DNA of 10,964 bases, from NCBI GenBank assembly GCA_027327685.1, contig DAHVYL010000010.1:1-10964 (forward strand). The letters run 5' to 3'. The stretch's first letter is position 1, and every line of letters starts with the position of its first letter. Both the position numbers and the translations under genes were made by a program. Origin of the DNA: Candidatus Woesebacteria bacterium (GTDB lineage Bacteria; Patescibacteriota; Microgenomatia; UBA8517). Positions 1-5,248 of the stretch are shown one piece after another. The notes under the pieces were generated by a model, which saw nothing but the letters and a program-made list of their open reading frames with translations, was not told where the DNA came from and made no database searches.

Positions 1-97
1 AAATAATCTTTTATCCCAAGGCAAAGTTTTTGCAAAACATGTTTTACGGTCGGGGATTTACCTTTAGCATGCTACAATCATTTCATTCATTTTTGGG
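1..97 (+). promoter_or_regulatory. Upstream region with extended -10 promoter and palindromes
   Basis: No open frame of note crosses this stretch. A TGC-TACAAT extended -10 element lies at 70-78, which would start transcription near 85, about 13 bases before the ATG at 98. No good -35 is seen at the usual distance. Two short palindromes lie upstream or over it: a 12-base one at 34-45 (AAAACATGTTTT), overlapped by a small GTTTT/AAAAC hairpin at 26-38, and a 10-base one at 65-74 (TAGCATGCTA) that overlaps the -10. These could be operator sites or the end of a neighbouring unit outside the window. The promoter is inferred by eye only. Confidence 0.45.
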
Positions 98-1288
98 ATG
101 GGCAAAACAATGGGAACTACAAAGAAAATCAAAATAGACCTGAATAGCTTTTTCATCCTCCTTTTTTTGGCAGTTTTTCCTTTCGGACAGATTGTTAGAT
201 TGAGTTTTAATCTTGCTGGTCTTAATATACCGCTACAACCTTTGGATATCGCTGTCGGGTTGGGGGCAATATATTCCGTTCTTTTTCAAAAAGAAAGATC
301 AAAAATTTTCAAACCGCTTATTTATCTTTTATCTGTGGTGGCCTTTTCTTTTCTTTTTTCAATTTTGGTCTTTGGACAAAATACTTTTTACGGATTCTTC
401 TATCTGATTCGGATCACTGTCTATGGGCTATTTCTGAATTACGTTTGGAATTTTGTGAAAAAGGATAAGGCCGGTAAACGCCTCCTTTTTGACAGTCTTC
501 TGGCAGTCTCTATTGTCTCGGCCGTTTTCGGTTGGATTCAGTATTTTGCCTTTCCGGATATTAAACCCTTCTTTGTTTACGGATGGGACATGCATTTACT
601 GCGGCTCGTAGGGACTTTCCTGGATCCGACCTTCTTGGGAATAATTATAGTTTTCGGATTAATACTGTCGATTTATAAATACATCGATAATAGCCAGAGA
701 AGATATCTATTGATTACAGCTTTTTTACTTGTTTCTTTGGCATTCACCTATTCGAGAGCCAGTTATTTGGCCTTTCTGGCCGGAATTTTTGTAATTGCCT
801 TTATCGAGAAGAAATACAGAAAAGTGCTTTTTTGGATAGTTGGGCTTTTGGTTATTGCACTTGTCCTACCGACTGCCAAAAACCGCAGTATTGAACTAAC
901 CCGCACGTTTAGTATCAGCTCCAGGTTTACCAATTACGGAGAAACACTGTCCCTGTTTAAAAAGTTTCCCATTTTCGGTGTTGGCTTCAACAATATGTGT
1001 ATTGCCAGGAATCAATATATCGGAGCGGAATCTTTTTCGTCACATGCCTGCTCGGGATCTGATTCCAGCCTGCTTTTTATTTTAGCAACAACAGGGATTA
1101 TCGGACTGATGGTTTTTGTGGGTTTTTTTTCCGGCATACCCGGGTTGTTGAGGAAGGGTCGTGAGTCGCGGATTGCGGTAGCCATTTTCGCGGCGCTTTT
1201 TATTCACAGTTTATTTTCCAATTCCATTTTCTTTCCCTGGGTAATGGGCTACACGGCAGTACTTCTTGCGGCAAGCATTAAGGAGTGA
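98..1288 (+). CDS. O-antigen ligase/polymerase-like polytopic membrane protein
   Basis: A 396-residue, very hydrophobic protein with roughly 11-12 predicted membrane segments (for example residues 18-33, 44-63, 72-93, 99-120, 132-150, 172-195, 203-236, 242-257, 324-345, 377-394). The pattern fits the Wzy_C/O-antigen ligase superfamily: a DPT motif at 176-178, YSRAS at 218-222, a GVGFNN motif at 294-299 opening the large outer loop, a conserved His at 316, and a TTGIIG turn at 331-336. Family members join or polymerise lipid-linked glycans on the outer face of the membrane; whether this one ligates or polymerises cannot be told. The start is ATG 98 or ATG 110 (12 bases later); neither has a good SD. 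It overlaps the convergent Ig-like gene by 11 bases at the 3' end. It ends in TGA, the only TGA stop in the window. Confidence 0.75.
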   Translation: MGKTMGTTKKIKIDLNSFFILLFLAVFPFGQIVRLSFNLAGLNIPLQPLDIAVGLGAIYSVLFQKERSKIFKPLIYLLSVVAFSFLFSILVFGQNTFYGFFYLIRITVYGLFLNYVWNFVKKDKAGKRLLFDSLLAVSIVSAVFGWIQYFAFPDIKPFFVYGWDMHLLRLVGTFLDPTFLGIIIVFGLILSIYKYIDNSQRRYLLITAFLLVSLAFTYSRASYLAFLAGIFVIAFIEKKYRKVLFWIVGLLVIALVLPTAKNRSIELTRTFSISSRFTNYGETLSLFKKFPIFGVGFNNMCIARNQYIGAESFSSHACSGSDSSLLFILATTGIIGLMVFVGFFSGIPGLLRKGRESRIAVAIFAALFIHSLFSNSIFFPWVMGYTAVLLAASIKE

Positions 1289-1985
1289 AATTAAGATTCA
1301 AGCTTTTCTCGGTCGTATTTCCGGCCCTGTCAGTTGATTTTATGTTAAAAGCGTTTATTCCCTCGTTTAGTGTTGTTGTGTATTGAAAAGCCCCTCCGTC
1401 ATCAACCGAAATGATTCTGTCGTTGATGGTAACGGAGGCTTCTGCCTCGGTTTTCCCCTCAATGGTTGCCTGTCTCTGGTTTGATCCGAAATAGCTTGAT
1501 CCATCGGTGGGGGAGGTTATTTCAAGTTCGGGAACTTTTTTATCAAAGGTGATTTGATAGTCATCCGATTTCTGACTTTGGTTTCCGGACTGGTCGAGTG
1601 CAACTGCCGCAAAAGTATTTGTTCCGTCCTGAAGGATAACATTAAAAGAAAACTGTCCGCTTCCGTCGGCCAAAACTTCCTGGGAATTTCCGTTAAAAGT
1701 CAGTTTTACGGTAGCACCGGATTCGGTATTGCCGCTAAGTGTTAAATTTTGCTGATTGGTAAACTCCGGAAAATTTCTGAATTTGGGAGGAGGCGGGGGT
1801 GTGATGTCTGAGCTACCTATTTTTTGATTATTACCCCTGAGGCTTGAAACAAAAGTAGTGAGCTTTCCCAGAGCCGGAATGCCCAGGAAATAGAGGATAA
1901 CGATAGCAGCAATTGTCAGAAATATAAAAAGAGCAGCATTTCTTTTATTTTTTCTTTCTTCAAAATTTACAAATTTTCTCTTCAT
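1278..1985 (-). CDS. Membrane-anchored protein with two Ig-like (glucodextranase B-type) domains
   Basis: 235 residues from the ATG at 1985. A short basic N-terminus (MKRKFVNFEERKNKR) leads into one membrane segment at about 18-36, then a linker with a run of five prolines at 63-67, then two Ig-like beta-sandwich repeats at about 70-148 and 150-235. Each repeat has the G-x-T-E segment, a DG/DDGG-x-F strand, a DGTN/EGIN turn and a D-x-(S/A)-GN end typical of bacterial Ig-like/glucodextranase B domains. The likely place is outside the membrane, as an adhesin or envelope scaffold; no catalytic motif is seen. The frame stays open upstream to an ATG at 2066, but that part lies inside tRNA-Thr and is not coding. 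The true start is 23 bases after the tRNA 3' end with no SD at normal distance, so the gene is probably transcribed with that tRNA. Substrate unknown. Confidence 0.75.
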   Translation of the reverse strand: MKRKFVNFEERKNKRNAALFIFLTIAAIVILYFLGIPALGKLTTFVSSLRGNNQKIGSSDITPPPPPKFRNFPEFTNQQNLTLSGNTESGATVKLTFNGNSQEVLADGSGQFSFNVILQDGTNTFAAVALDQSGNQSQKSDDYQITFDKKVPELEITSPTDGSSYFGSNQRQATIEGKTEAEASVTINDRIISVDDGGAFQYTTTLNEGINAFNIKSTDRAGNTTEKSLNLNFTP

Positions 1986-2008
1986 ACGGTTTGGTTTGTG
2001 ACCGCCTG

Positions 2009-2081
2009 AGCCGAGAGTGGGGATCGGACCCACGACCTGCGGTTTACGATACCGCCGCTCTGCCAACTGAGCTACCTCGGC
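2009..2081 (-). tRNA. tRNA-Thr(CGU)
   Basis: The reverse complement folds into a full 73-base cloverleaf: acceptor GCCGAGG/TCTCGGC (one G-T pair at 7-66), D stem GCTC/GAGC, anticodon stem GCGGT/ACCGC with loop ATCGTAA giving anticodon CGT, T stem GTGGG/CCCAC with loop TTCGATC, discriminator T. It reads Thr codon ACG. CCA is not encoded. Its 3' end is 23 bases upstream of the Ig-like gene on the same strand. Confidence 0.95.
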
Positions 2082-2091
2082 TTAGTGCCCA

Positions 2092-2100
2092 ATTATAGCA
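2092..2100 (-). promoter_or_regulatory. Extended -10 promoter of tRNA-Thr
   Basis: On the - strand this reads TGC-TATAAT, a perfect extended -10. It sits in the 31-base gap between tRNA-Gly and tRNA-Thr, and would start RNA about 4 bases before the mature tRNA-Thr 5' end. The -35 position falls inside tRNA-Gly and has no match. It could serve the downstream Ig-like gene too. Confidence 0.65.
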
Positions 2101-2112
2101 TTTTTGAGCGTG

Positions 2113-2183
2113 AGCGGGTGAGCGGAGTCGAACCGCCCTTTCCACCTTGGGAAGGTGGCGTTGAGCCGATCAACTACACCCGC
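2113..2183 (-). tRNA. tRNA-Gly(CCC)
   Basis: A 71-base cloverleaf on the - strand: acceptor GCGGGTG/CACCCGC fully paired, D stem GTTG/CAAC, anticodon stem CCACC/GGTGG with loop TTCCCAA giving anticodon CCC, T stem GGCGG/CCGCT with loop TTCGACT, discriminator T. It reads Gly codon GGG. CCA is not encoded. Confidence 0.95.
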
Positions 2184-2206
2184 ATCGACACAACAAGGAT
2201 ACACGA

Positions 2207-2215
2207 ATTATACCA
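2207..2215 (-). promoter_or_regulatory. Extended -10 promoter of tRNA-Gly
   Basis: The - strand reads TGG-TATAAT, a perfect extended -10, about 24 bases before the tRNA-Gly 5' end (predicted RNA start near 2200). No good -35 is seen. A small inverted repeat (ATACC 2210-2214 / GGTAT 2223-2227) overlaps the element. It lies between the end of the LysM gene and the tRNA, so the tRNA has its own promoter. Confidence 0.65.
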
Positions 2216-2248
2216 TTGATTCGGTATGGCCGCCTTTCCAGGTTTTTA

Positions 2249-2791
2249 CTATCTGGGTAAAGTTAGAACATTTCCTGCGTGGATTATATTTGGATTAGCC
2301 AAGTTGTTTACCTCGGCTATTTCTGTCCACCTGAATCCGTCGCCGTATGCTCTGACTGCAATATTCCAAAGACTGTCTCCGCCAACTACGGTGTATGAGT
2401 CTCCGGTAATGGATGTAGCCTCTGAAACAGTTTGGGATTTTTCCGTTGTTGTCGGTTGTTTTGGTTCGATATTTTCCGGGATAACTAATTTTTGTCCGAC
2501 TTCAATGTTGTCTGTTTCCAAATTGTTTCCGGCTTTTATATCTACCCAATTATATCCTGAACCGAATGAATCTTCGGCAATAGACCAAAGTGTTTCTCCT
2601 TCAACCACGGTATGTTCGTTAACGGCTGATACCTGTGTTGAATTTGCGGGAATGCTACCGGCTTTTCTGTCTTTAAAATAATTAACAACCAAAATCCCAA
2701 CTATGATCAGAACTATTGCTCCCAAAACCATGCTTATATTTTCTTCGTTGAGTTTTAATTGTTTGAGGATTTTTTTAAGATCAAATTTCAA
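2249..2791 (-). CDS. Membrane-anchored protein with two LysM domains
   Basis: 180 residues. A basic, possibly amphipathic N-terminus (1-18) is followed by one membrane segment at about 20-38, then two LysM domains at about 60-105 and 132-179. Both have the LysM core: T-V-V-x-G-(E/D)-(T/S)-L-W-(S/N)-I-A, a middle I-x-x-x-N-N, and an end of (V/A)-G-x-(K/V)-L-x-(I/L)-P. A Thr/Gln/Ser-rich linker joins them. LysM domains bind N-acetylglucosamine-containing glycans, chiefly peptidoglycan, so this is likely a wall-binding envelope protein; no hydrolase domain is attached. The start is TTG at 2791, chosen because an SD-like AAGGTGA ends 6 bases before it, one of only two good SD sites in the window. 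Its SD lies in a small hairpin (see that entry). Stop is TAG. Confidence 0.85.
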   Translation of the reverse strand: MKFDLKKILKQLKLNEENISMVLGAIVLIIVGILVVNYFKDRKAGSIPANSTQVSAVNEHTVVEGETLWSIAEDSFGSGYNWVDIKAGNNLETDNIEVGQKLVIPENIEPKQPTTTEKSQTVSEATSITGDSYTVVGGDSLWNIAVRAYGDGFRWTEIAEVNNLANPNIIHAGNVLTLPR

Positions 2792-2797
2792 ATTTAT

Positions 2798-2815
2798 TCA
2801 CCTTCTTTCGGAAGG
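2798..2815 (-). promoter_or_regulatory. SD site of the LysM gene held in a hairpin
   Basis: On the - strand AAGGTGA (2804-2798) stands 6 bases before the TTG start and decides it. The SD core GAAGG (2805-2801) pairs perfectly with CCTTC (2815-2811) across a 5-base CGAAA loop, so the site may be partly masked in the mRNA. The stem has only 5 pairs, so any control effect would be mild. Confidence 0.5.
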
Positions 2816-2947
2816 GCAGAGATATAGGCTGAATTTAATCGAAGAAGAAGCTTTAGTCAAGAGGCTAAAAGAAAAACAAAAGATTGGGTTTAAGTTCTTT
2901 TTCGAATTACCCATTAACGGATAATTCTTGCCATTCAATGCGGGCTT
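2816..2947 (-). other. Probable long 5' leader of the LysM mRNA
   Basis: If RNA starts about 7 bases after the -10 at 2948-2953, the LysM mRNA has a leader of roughly 150 bases reaching to the TTG at 2791. This stretch has no convincing gene. I see no known riboswitch or leader-peptide pattern in it, only the hairpin at its end. A weaker internal promoter is possible (a TTGACT followed about 16 bases on by TTAAAT), which would shorten the leader. Confidence 0.35.
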
Positions 2948-2976
2948 AGTATAGCAAAAGTAAAACACTTGGTGAA
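2948..2976 (-). promoter_or_regulatory. Promoter of the LysM gene
   Basis: The - strand reads TTCACC (2976-2971), a 17-base spacer, then TATACT (2953-2948) preceded by TGC, an extended -10. The -35 matches TTGACA at four of six bases and the -10 matches at five of six. It is the only one of the six extended -10 sites here with a reasonable -35. The -35 is also one arm of an inverted repeat. Confidence 0.6.
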
Positions 2977-2997
2977 AGAGTTGTTTGATATTCACCA
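2970..2997 (-). terminator. Inverted repeat: weak terminator or operator
   Basis: A perfect 7-base inverted repeat, TGGTGAA (2997-2991, - strand) and TTCACCA (2976-2970), with a 14-base loop, lies 20 bases after the stop of the small membrane gene. A T-rich but broken tail (GTGTTTTACTTTT) follows. It could end that transcript. Since the second arm contains the -35 of the LysM promoter, it could equally be a repressor site. The stem is short and the loop large, so the terminator call is weak. Confidence 0.35.
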
Positions 2998-3016
2998 GAC
3001 TTTTTCAGATTTTCAA

Positions 3017-3385
3017 CTACTTCCACTCGATTTTTATTGACTTTAAATCCGGCTTCTGCCAATACTCTGTGCATTGTGAGTCTTTACACAACCTTCTTGT
3101 TAAATCTGAGTATGTTGCGTAGACAGCAAACAGAGGGAATATCAATAAGAAAAGATTAATAACGACGACTTTTAACTGATTTTTAGTTTTCTTTTTGCCA
3201 AAAAGACTCATAAACCAAAACACCACCGCTGTTATAGCAATGAGATCTAGAATGAAAAAGTAAAGAGGCCACGAGCGTTCCCCCATGTGGATAATTGGAA
3301 AGAGGGAGGCAATGGAGTATGAAGTGAAAAACAGAGGATACCAGATAATTAATAAAATGAAAGATATTTTATTAATCTTGGCCAT
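3017..3385 (-). CDS. Unrecognised small multi-spanning membrane protein
   Basis: 122 residues with three clear hydrophobic segments (about 7-32, 40-60, 71-90), the first perhaps a hairpin of two around a W-Y-P. A basic loop (GKKKTKNQ, 63-70) lies between segments two and three and a polar tail of about 30 residues follows, with two Cys seven apart (100 and 105 region). I recognise no family. The ATG at 3385 begins one base after the CCA of tRNA-Asp on the same strand, and the bases before it are the tRNA's own acceptor and T arm, so there is no SD and no room for a promoter: it must be read with the tRNA or from a leaderless RNA. The clean open frame, hydrophobic pattern and lack of overlap support a real gene; lack of recognisable homologues keeps confidence moderate. 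Confidence 0.6.
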   Translation of the reverse strand: MAKINKISFILLIIWYPLFFTSYSIASLFPIIHMGERSWPLYFFILDLIAITAVVFWFMSLFGKKKTKNQLKVVVINLFLLIFPLFAVYATYSDLTRRLCKDSQCTEYWQKPDLKSIKIEWK

Positions 3386-3386
3386 T

Positions 3387-3462
3387 TGGCGAGGTCGACG
3401 AGATTCGAACTCGCAGCCTCTTCCGTGACAGGGAAGCGCTCTAGCCGTTGAGCTACGACCTC
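3387..3462 (-). tRNA. tRNA-Asp(GUC), CCA encoded
   Basis: A full cloverleaf on the - strand: acceptor GAGGTCG/CGACCTC, D stem GCTC/GAGC, anticodon stem CTTCC/GGAAG with loop CTGTCAC giving anticodon GTC, T stem GCGAG/CTCGT with loop TTCGAAT, discriminator G as expected for Asp. Bases 3389-3387 read CCA, unlike the other two tRNAs here. Without CCA the gene is 3390-3462 (73 bases). The match could be chance, as these bases also form the run-up to the next gene's ATG. Confidence 0.95.
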
Positions 3463-3480
3463 ATTACTTTACAAGTTCCA

Positions 3481-3489
3481 ATTATACCA
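3481..3489 (-). promoter_or_regulatory. Extended -10 promoter of tRNA-Asp
   Basis: The - strand reads TGG-TATAAT, the same nine bases as before tRNA-Gly. It predicts an RNA start near 3474, about 12 bases before the tRNA. The best -35 (TAGATT at 17-base spacing) matches only three of six. It lies back to back with the polX promoter in a 50-base gap. Confidence 0.65.
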
Positions 3490-3493
3490 ATTG

Positions 3494-3502
3494 TGATAAG
3501 AT
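3494..3502 (+). promoter_or_regulatory. Probable extended -10 promoter of polX
   Basis: TGA-TAAGAT lies 11-19 bases before the GTG start of polX. The predicted RNA start (about 3509-3512) falls within a few bases of that GTG at 3513, so the mRNA would be leaderless or nearly so, which fits the absence of any SD. A 10-base palindrome (AGATTAATCT, 3499-3508) overlaps the element and could be a regulator site or chance. Confidence 0.4.
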
Positions 3503-3512
3503 TAATCTAGCC

Positions 3513-5225
3513 GTGGAATCAAAAACTTTCACCAATCTTCAAATTGCCGAGCTTTTGCGTGATGTTGCTGCTTCATATCAACTCAAAGATCAAAATAAAT
3601 ATAAATTTCAAATCATTGCCTATGAAAGAGCTGCTGATGCAGTTGAGCACGCCAGCTCCGAACTCAAAGACCTTTGGGATGATGGAAAACTTGAGGAAGT
3701 TCCGGGTATAGGTCCGGGAATCGCCGAACACCTAAGCGAGCTTTTTAAAACCGGCCATTCTAAACACTTCGACAATCTCACAAAAGACATTCCGCCGGAA
3801 GCCTTTAAATTGATGGAACTACCCGGGATAGGCATTAAAACAGCTATGAAGATGATAAAAGAAGGGGACCCTAAAGAAGTCCGGGAAAAATTGAAAGAAG
3901 TTGCCGAAAGGAATAAAAAAGAAAAACGCCACCTTCTGCCATATGCCGCCATGGTAGCCCATGAAGTAATGAAATATCTTTCGGTCTCTCCCAAAGTCAT
4001 GCGCGTGGACCCGCTAGGAAGCCTTAGACGCCAGGCTTCCACCATTGGCGACATTGATATTGCTGTAGCCACAAATGATTCGGTGGCAGTGCTTGACTAT
4101 TTTACAAAATATCCAAAATCCCAAAAAACTATAGAAAAGGGGGATCGAACGGCATCAATCCTTTTACCCGGAGAGATACGGGTTGACCTTATGACCCAGC
4201 CTGTCGAAAGCTATGGTTCGCTTCTACAGCATTTTACCGGTTCAAAGCACCACAATATAGCCTTGCGCGAACTGGCGCTTAAAAAAGGATTAAGCCTTTC
4301 CGAGTACGGCATTCGCAGGTCCCGGAAGCCGAACTCCAAAATTCAAAAGTTCAGAACCGAGAAGGAATTCTACAAATATCTCGGGCTTGATTATATTGAG
4401 CCCGAATTAAGAGAAGATACGGGAGAAATTGAGTCAGCCAAAGAGCACAAACTCCCCAGTCTGATTGAATTAAAAGATGTCAAAGGCGACTTTCAGATTC
4501 ACTCAAGTTTTGATATAGAAACAAGTCACGATTTGGGCCAAAGCAGTATGGAAGAAATCATCAAAAAGGCCAATGAACTTAGCTATGAATACATTGCTTT
4601 TACGGAACACAATCCCAGCCAGAAGGGACACGACGATTCCCAGATCGTGGAAATACTTAAAAGAAAGCGTGAAAATATTGATAAGATAAATTACTCATTA
4701 AAGAACAGGCATACAGGTAGTATACAAAAAGTATTCAATAGCCTTGAAATTGATATATTATCAGATGGCAGGCTGCCTGTTCCCGAGAAAGGATTGGAAC
4801 TTTTGGACTTTGCTTTAGTCTCCATTCACTCAAGTTTTGATTTGGGAAAGGATTTGATGACCAAACGGGTTTTGACTGCATTGGCCCAGCCTAAAGTACG
4901 CATATTTGCCCATCCGACAGCCAGAAAATTGAATGAAAGGGAAGGAGTTGAGCTCAATTGGCCTGAAATTTTTGATTTTTGTCTTAAAAACAACAAATGG
5001 ATCGAGATAAACTCCGATCCCATGAGACTTGATCTGCCGGATAATCTTGTCCGGGAAGCTGTGAAACTCGGTGTGAAAATGACATTGGGTACGGATGCAC
5101 ACCACAAAAACGGTATGGACAACATGGCCTTCGGAGTTTCCGTGGCGAGACGCGGTTGGGCGGAAACCGGTGATATAATTAATACTCGAAACCTGTCGGA
5201 GTTTGAAAAACTCCTTAAGGTGTAG
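3513..5225 (+). CDS. polX: PolX-family DNA polymerase with PHP domain
   Basis: 570 residues, the length known for B. subtilis PolX. Order: N-terminal 8-kDa-type helical domain (about 5-60), two helix-hairpin-helix motifs (VPGIGPGI 63-70, LPGIGIKT 103-110), pol-beta palm (about 140-290) and C-terminal PHP domain (about 322-570). The palm has GS at 169-170, the catalytic pair D180/D182 and the third Asp D225, so polymerase activity looks intact; FTGSKHHN follows at 241-248. PHP ligands seen: H330, H366, E412, H439, H467, D528, H530. Q328 stands where the first PHP His is expected, and E365 replaces the usual Asp before H366. Family role: gap-filling synthesis in base excision repair, with PHP-linked 3'-5' exonuclease and AP-end processing in some members. 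About 25 residues holding the usual third HhH are missing between 110 and 140. The start is GTG at 3513, whose sequence aligns with the family N-terminus; there is no SD. lemA follows after 23 bases. Confidence 0.92.
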   Translation: MESKTFTNLQIAELLRDVAASYQLKDQNKYKFQIIAYERAADAVEHASSELKDLWDDGKLEEVPGIGPGIAEHLSELFKTGHSKHFDNLTKDIPPEAFKLMELPGIGIKTAMKMIKEGDPKEVREKLKEVAERNKKEKRHLLPYAAMVAHEVMKYLSVSPKVMRVDPLGSLRRQASTIGDIDIAVATNDSVAVLDYFTKYPKSQKTIEKGDRTASILLPGEIRVDLMTQPVESYGSLLQHFTGSKHHNIALRELALKKGLSLSEYGIRRSRKPNSKIQKFRTEKEFYKYLGLDYIEPELREDTGEIESAKEHKLPSLIELKDVKGDFQIHSSFDIETSHDLGQSSMEEIIKKANELSYEYIAFTEHNPSQKGHDDSQIVEILKRKRENIDKINYSLKNRHTGSIQKVFNSLEIDILSDGRLPVPEKGLELLDFALVSIHSSFDLGKDLMTKRVLTALAQPKVRIFAHPTARKLNEREGVELNWPEIFDFCLKNNKWIEINSDPMRLDLPDNLVREAVKLGVKMTLGTDAHHKNGMDNMAFGVSVARRGWAETGDIINTRNLSEFEKLLKV

Positions 5226-5233
5226 AAATTTGA

Positions 5234-5244
5234 AGGGAGGTGAT
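5234..5244 (+). promoter_or_regulatory. Strong SD site of lemA
   Basis: AGGGAGGTGAT contains nine consecutive bases (GGAGGTGAT) matching the 16S rRNA tail, with GGAGG 8 bases before the ATG at 5249. It rules out the GTG at 5240, which lies inside the SD itself. It is by far the strongest ribosome site in the window. Confidence 0.85.
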
Positions 5245-5248
5245 ATCT

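Noticed and set aside
1278..1288. Bidirectional terminator between the convergent genes
   Set aside because: The genes overlap by 11 bases and I find no strong stem with a T run around the join.
1283..1290. TGA recoded as Gly, as in Gracilibacteria/SR1
   Set aside because: No conserved gene here contains an in-frame TGA, and the one terminal TGA is followed one codon later by TAA, so it gives no evidence for recoding.
1986..2066. N-terminal extension of the Ig-like protein from an ATG at 2066
   Set aside because: The extra 27 residues are read from within tRNA-Thr and the gap after it; the ATG at 1985 gives a normal basic tail and membrane anchor.
2226..2681. 151-residue + strand frame
   Set aside because: It is the opposite strand of the LysM gene, whose domains are clear, and it has no family features.
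2798..2995. 65-residue frame on the - strand with a GTG start
   Set aside because: It contains the LysM promoter -10 and the SD hairpin, has no SD of its own and no recognisable domain.
5240..5248. GTG start for LemA
   Set aside because: This GTG is part of the SD itself; the ATG at 5249 has ideal spacing.
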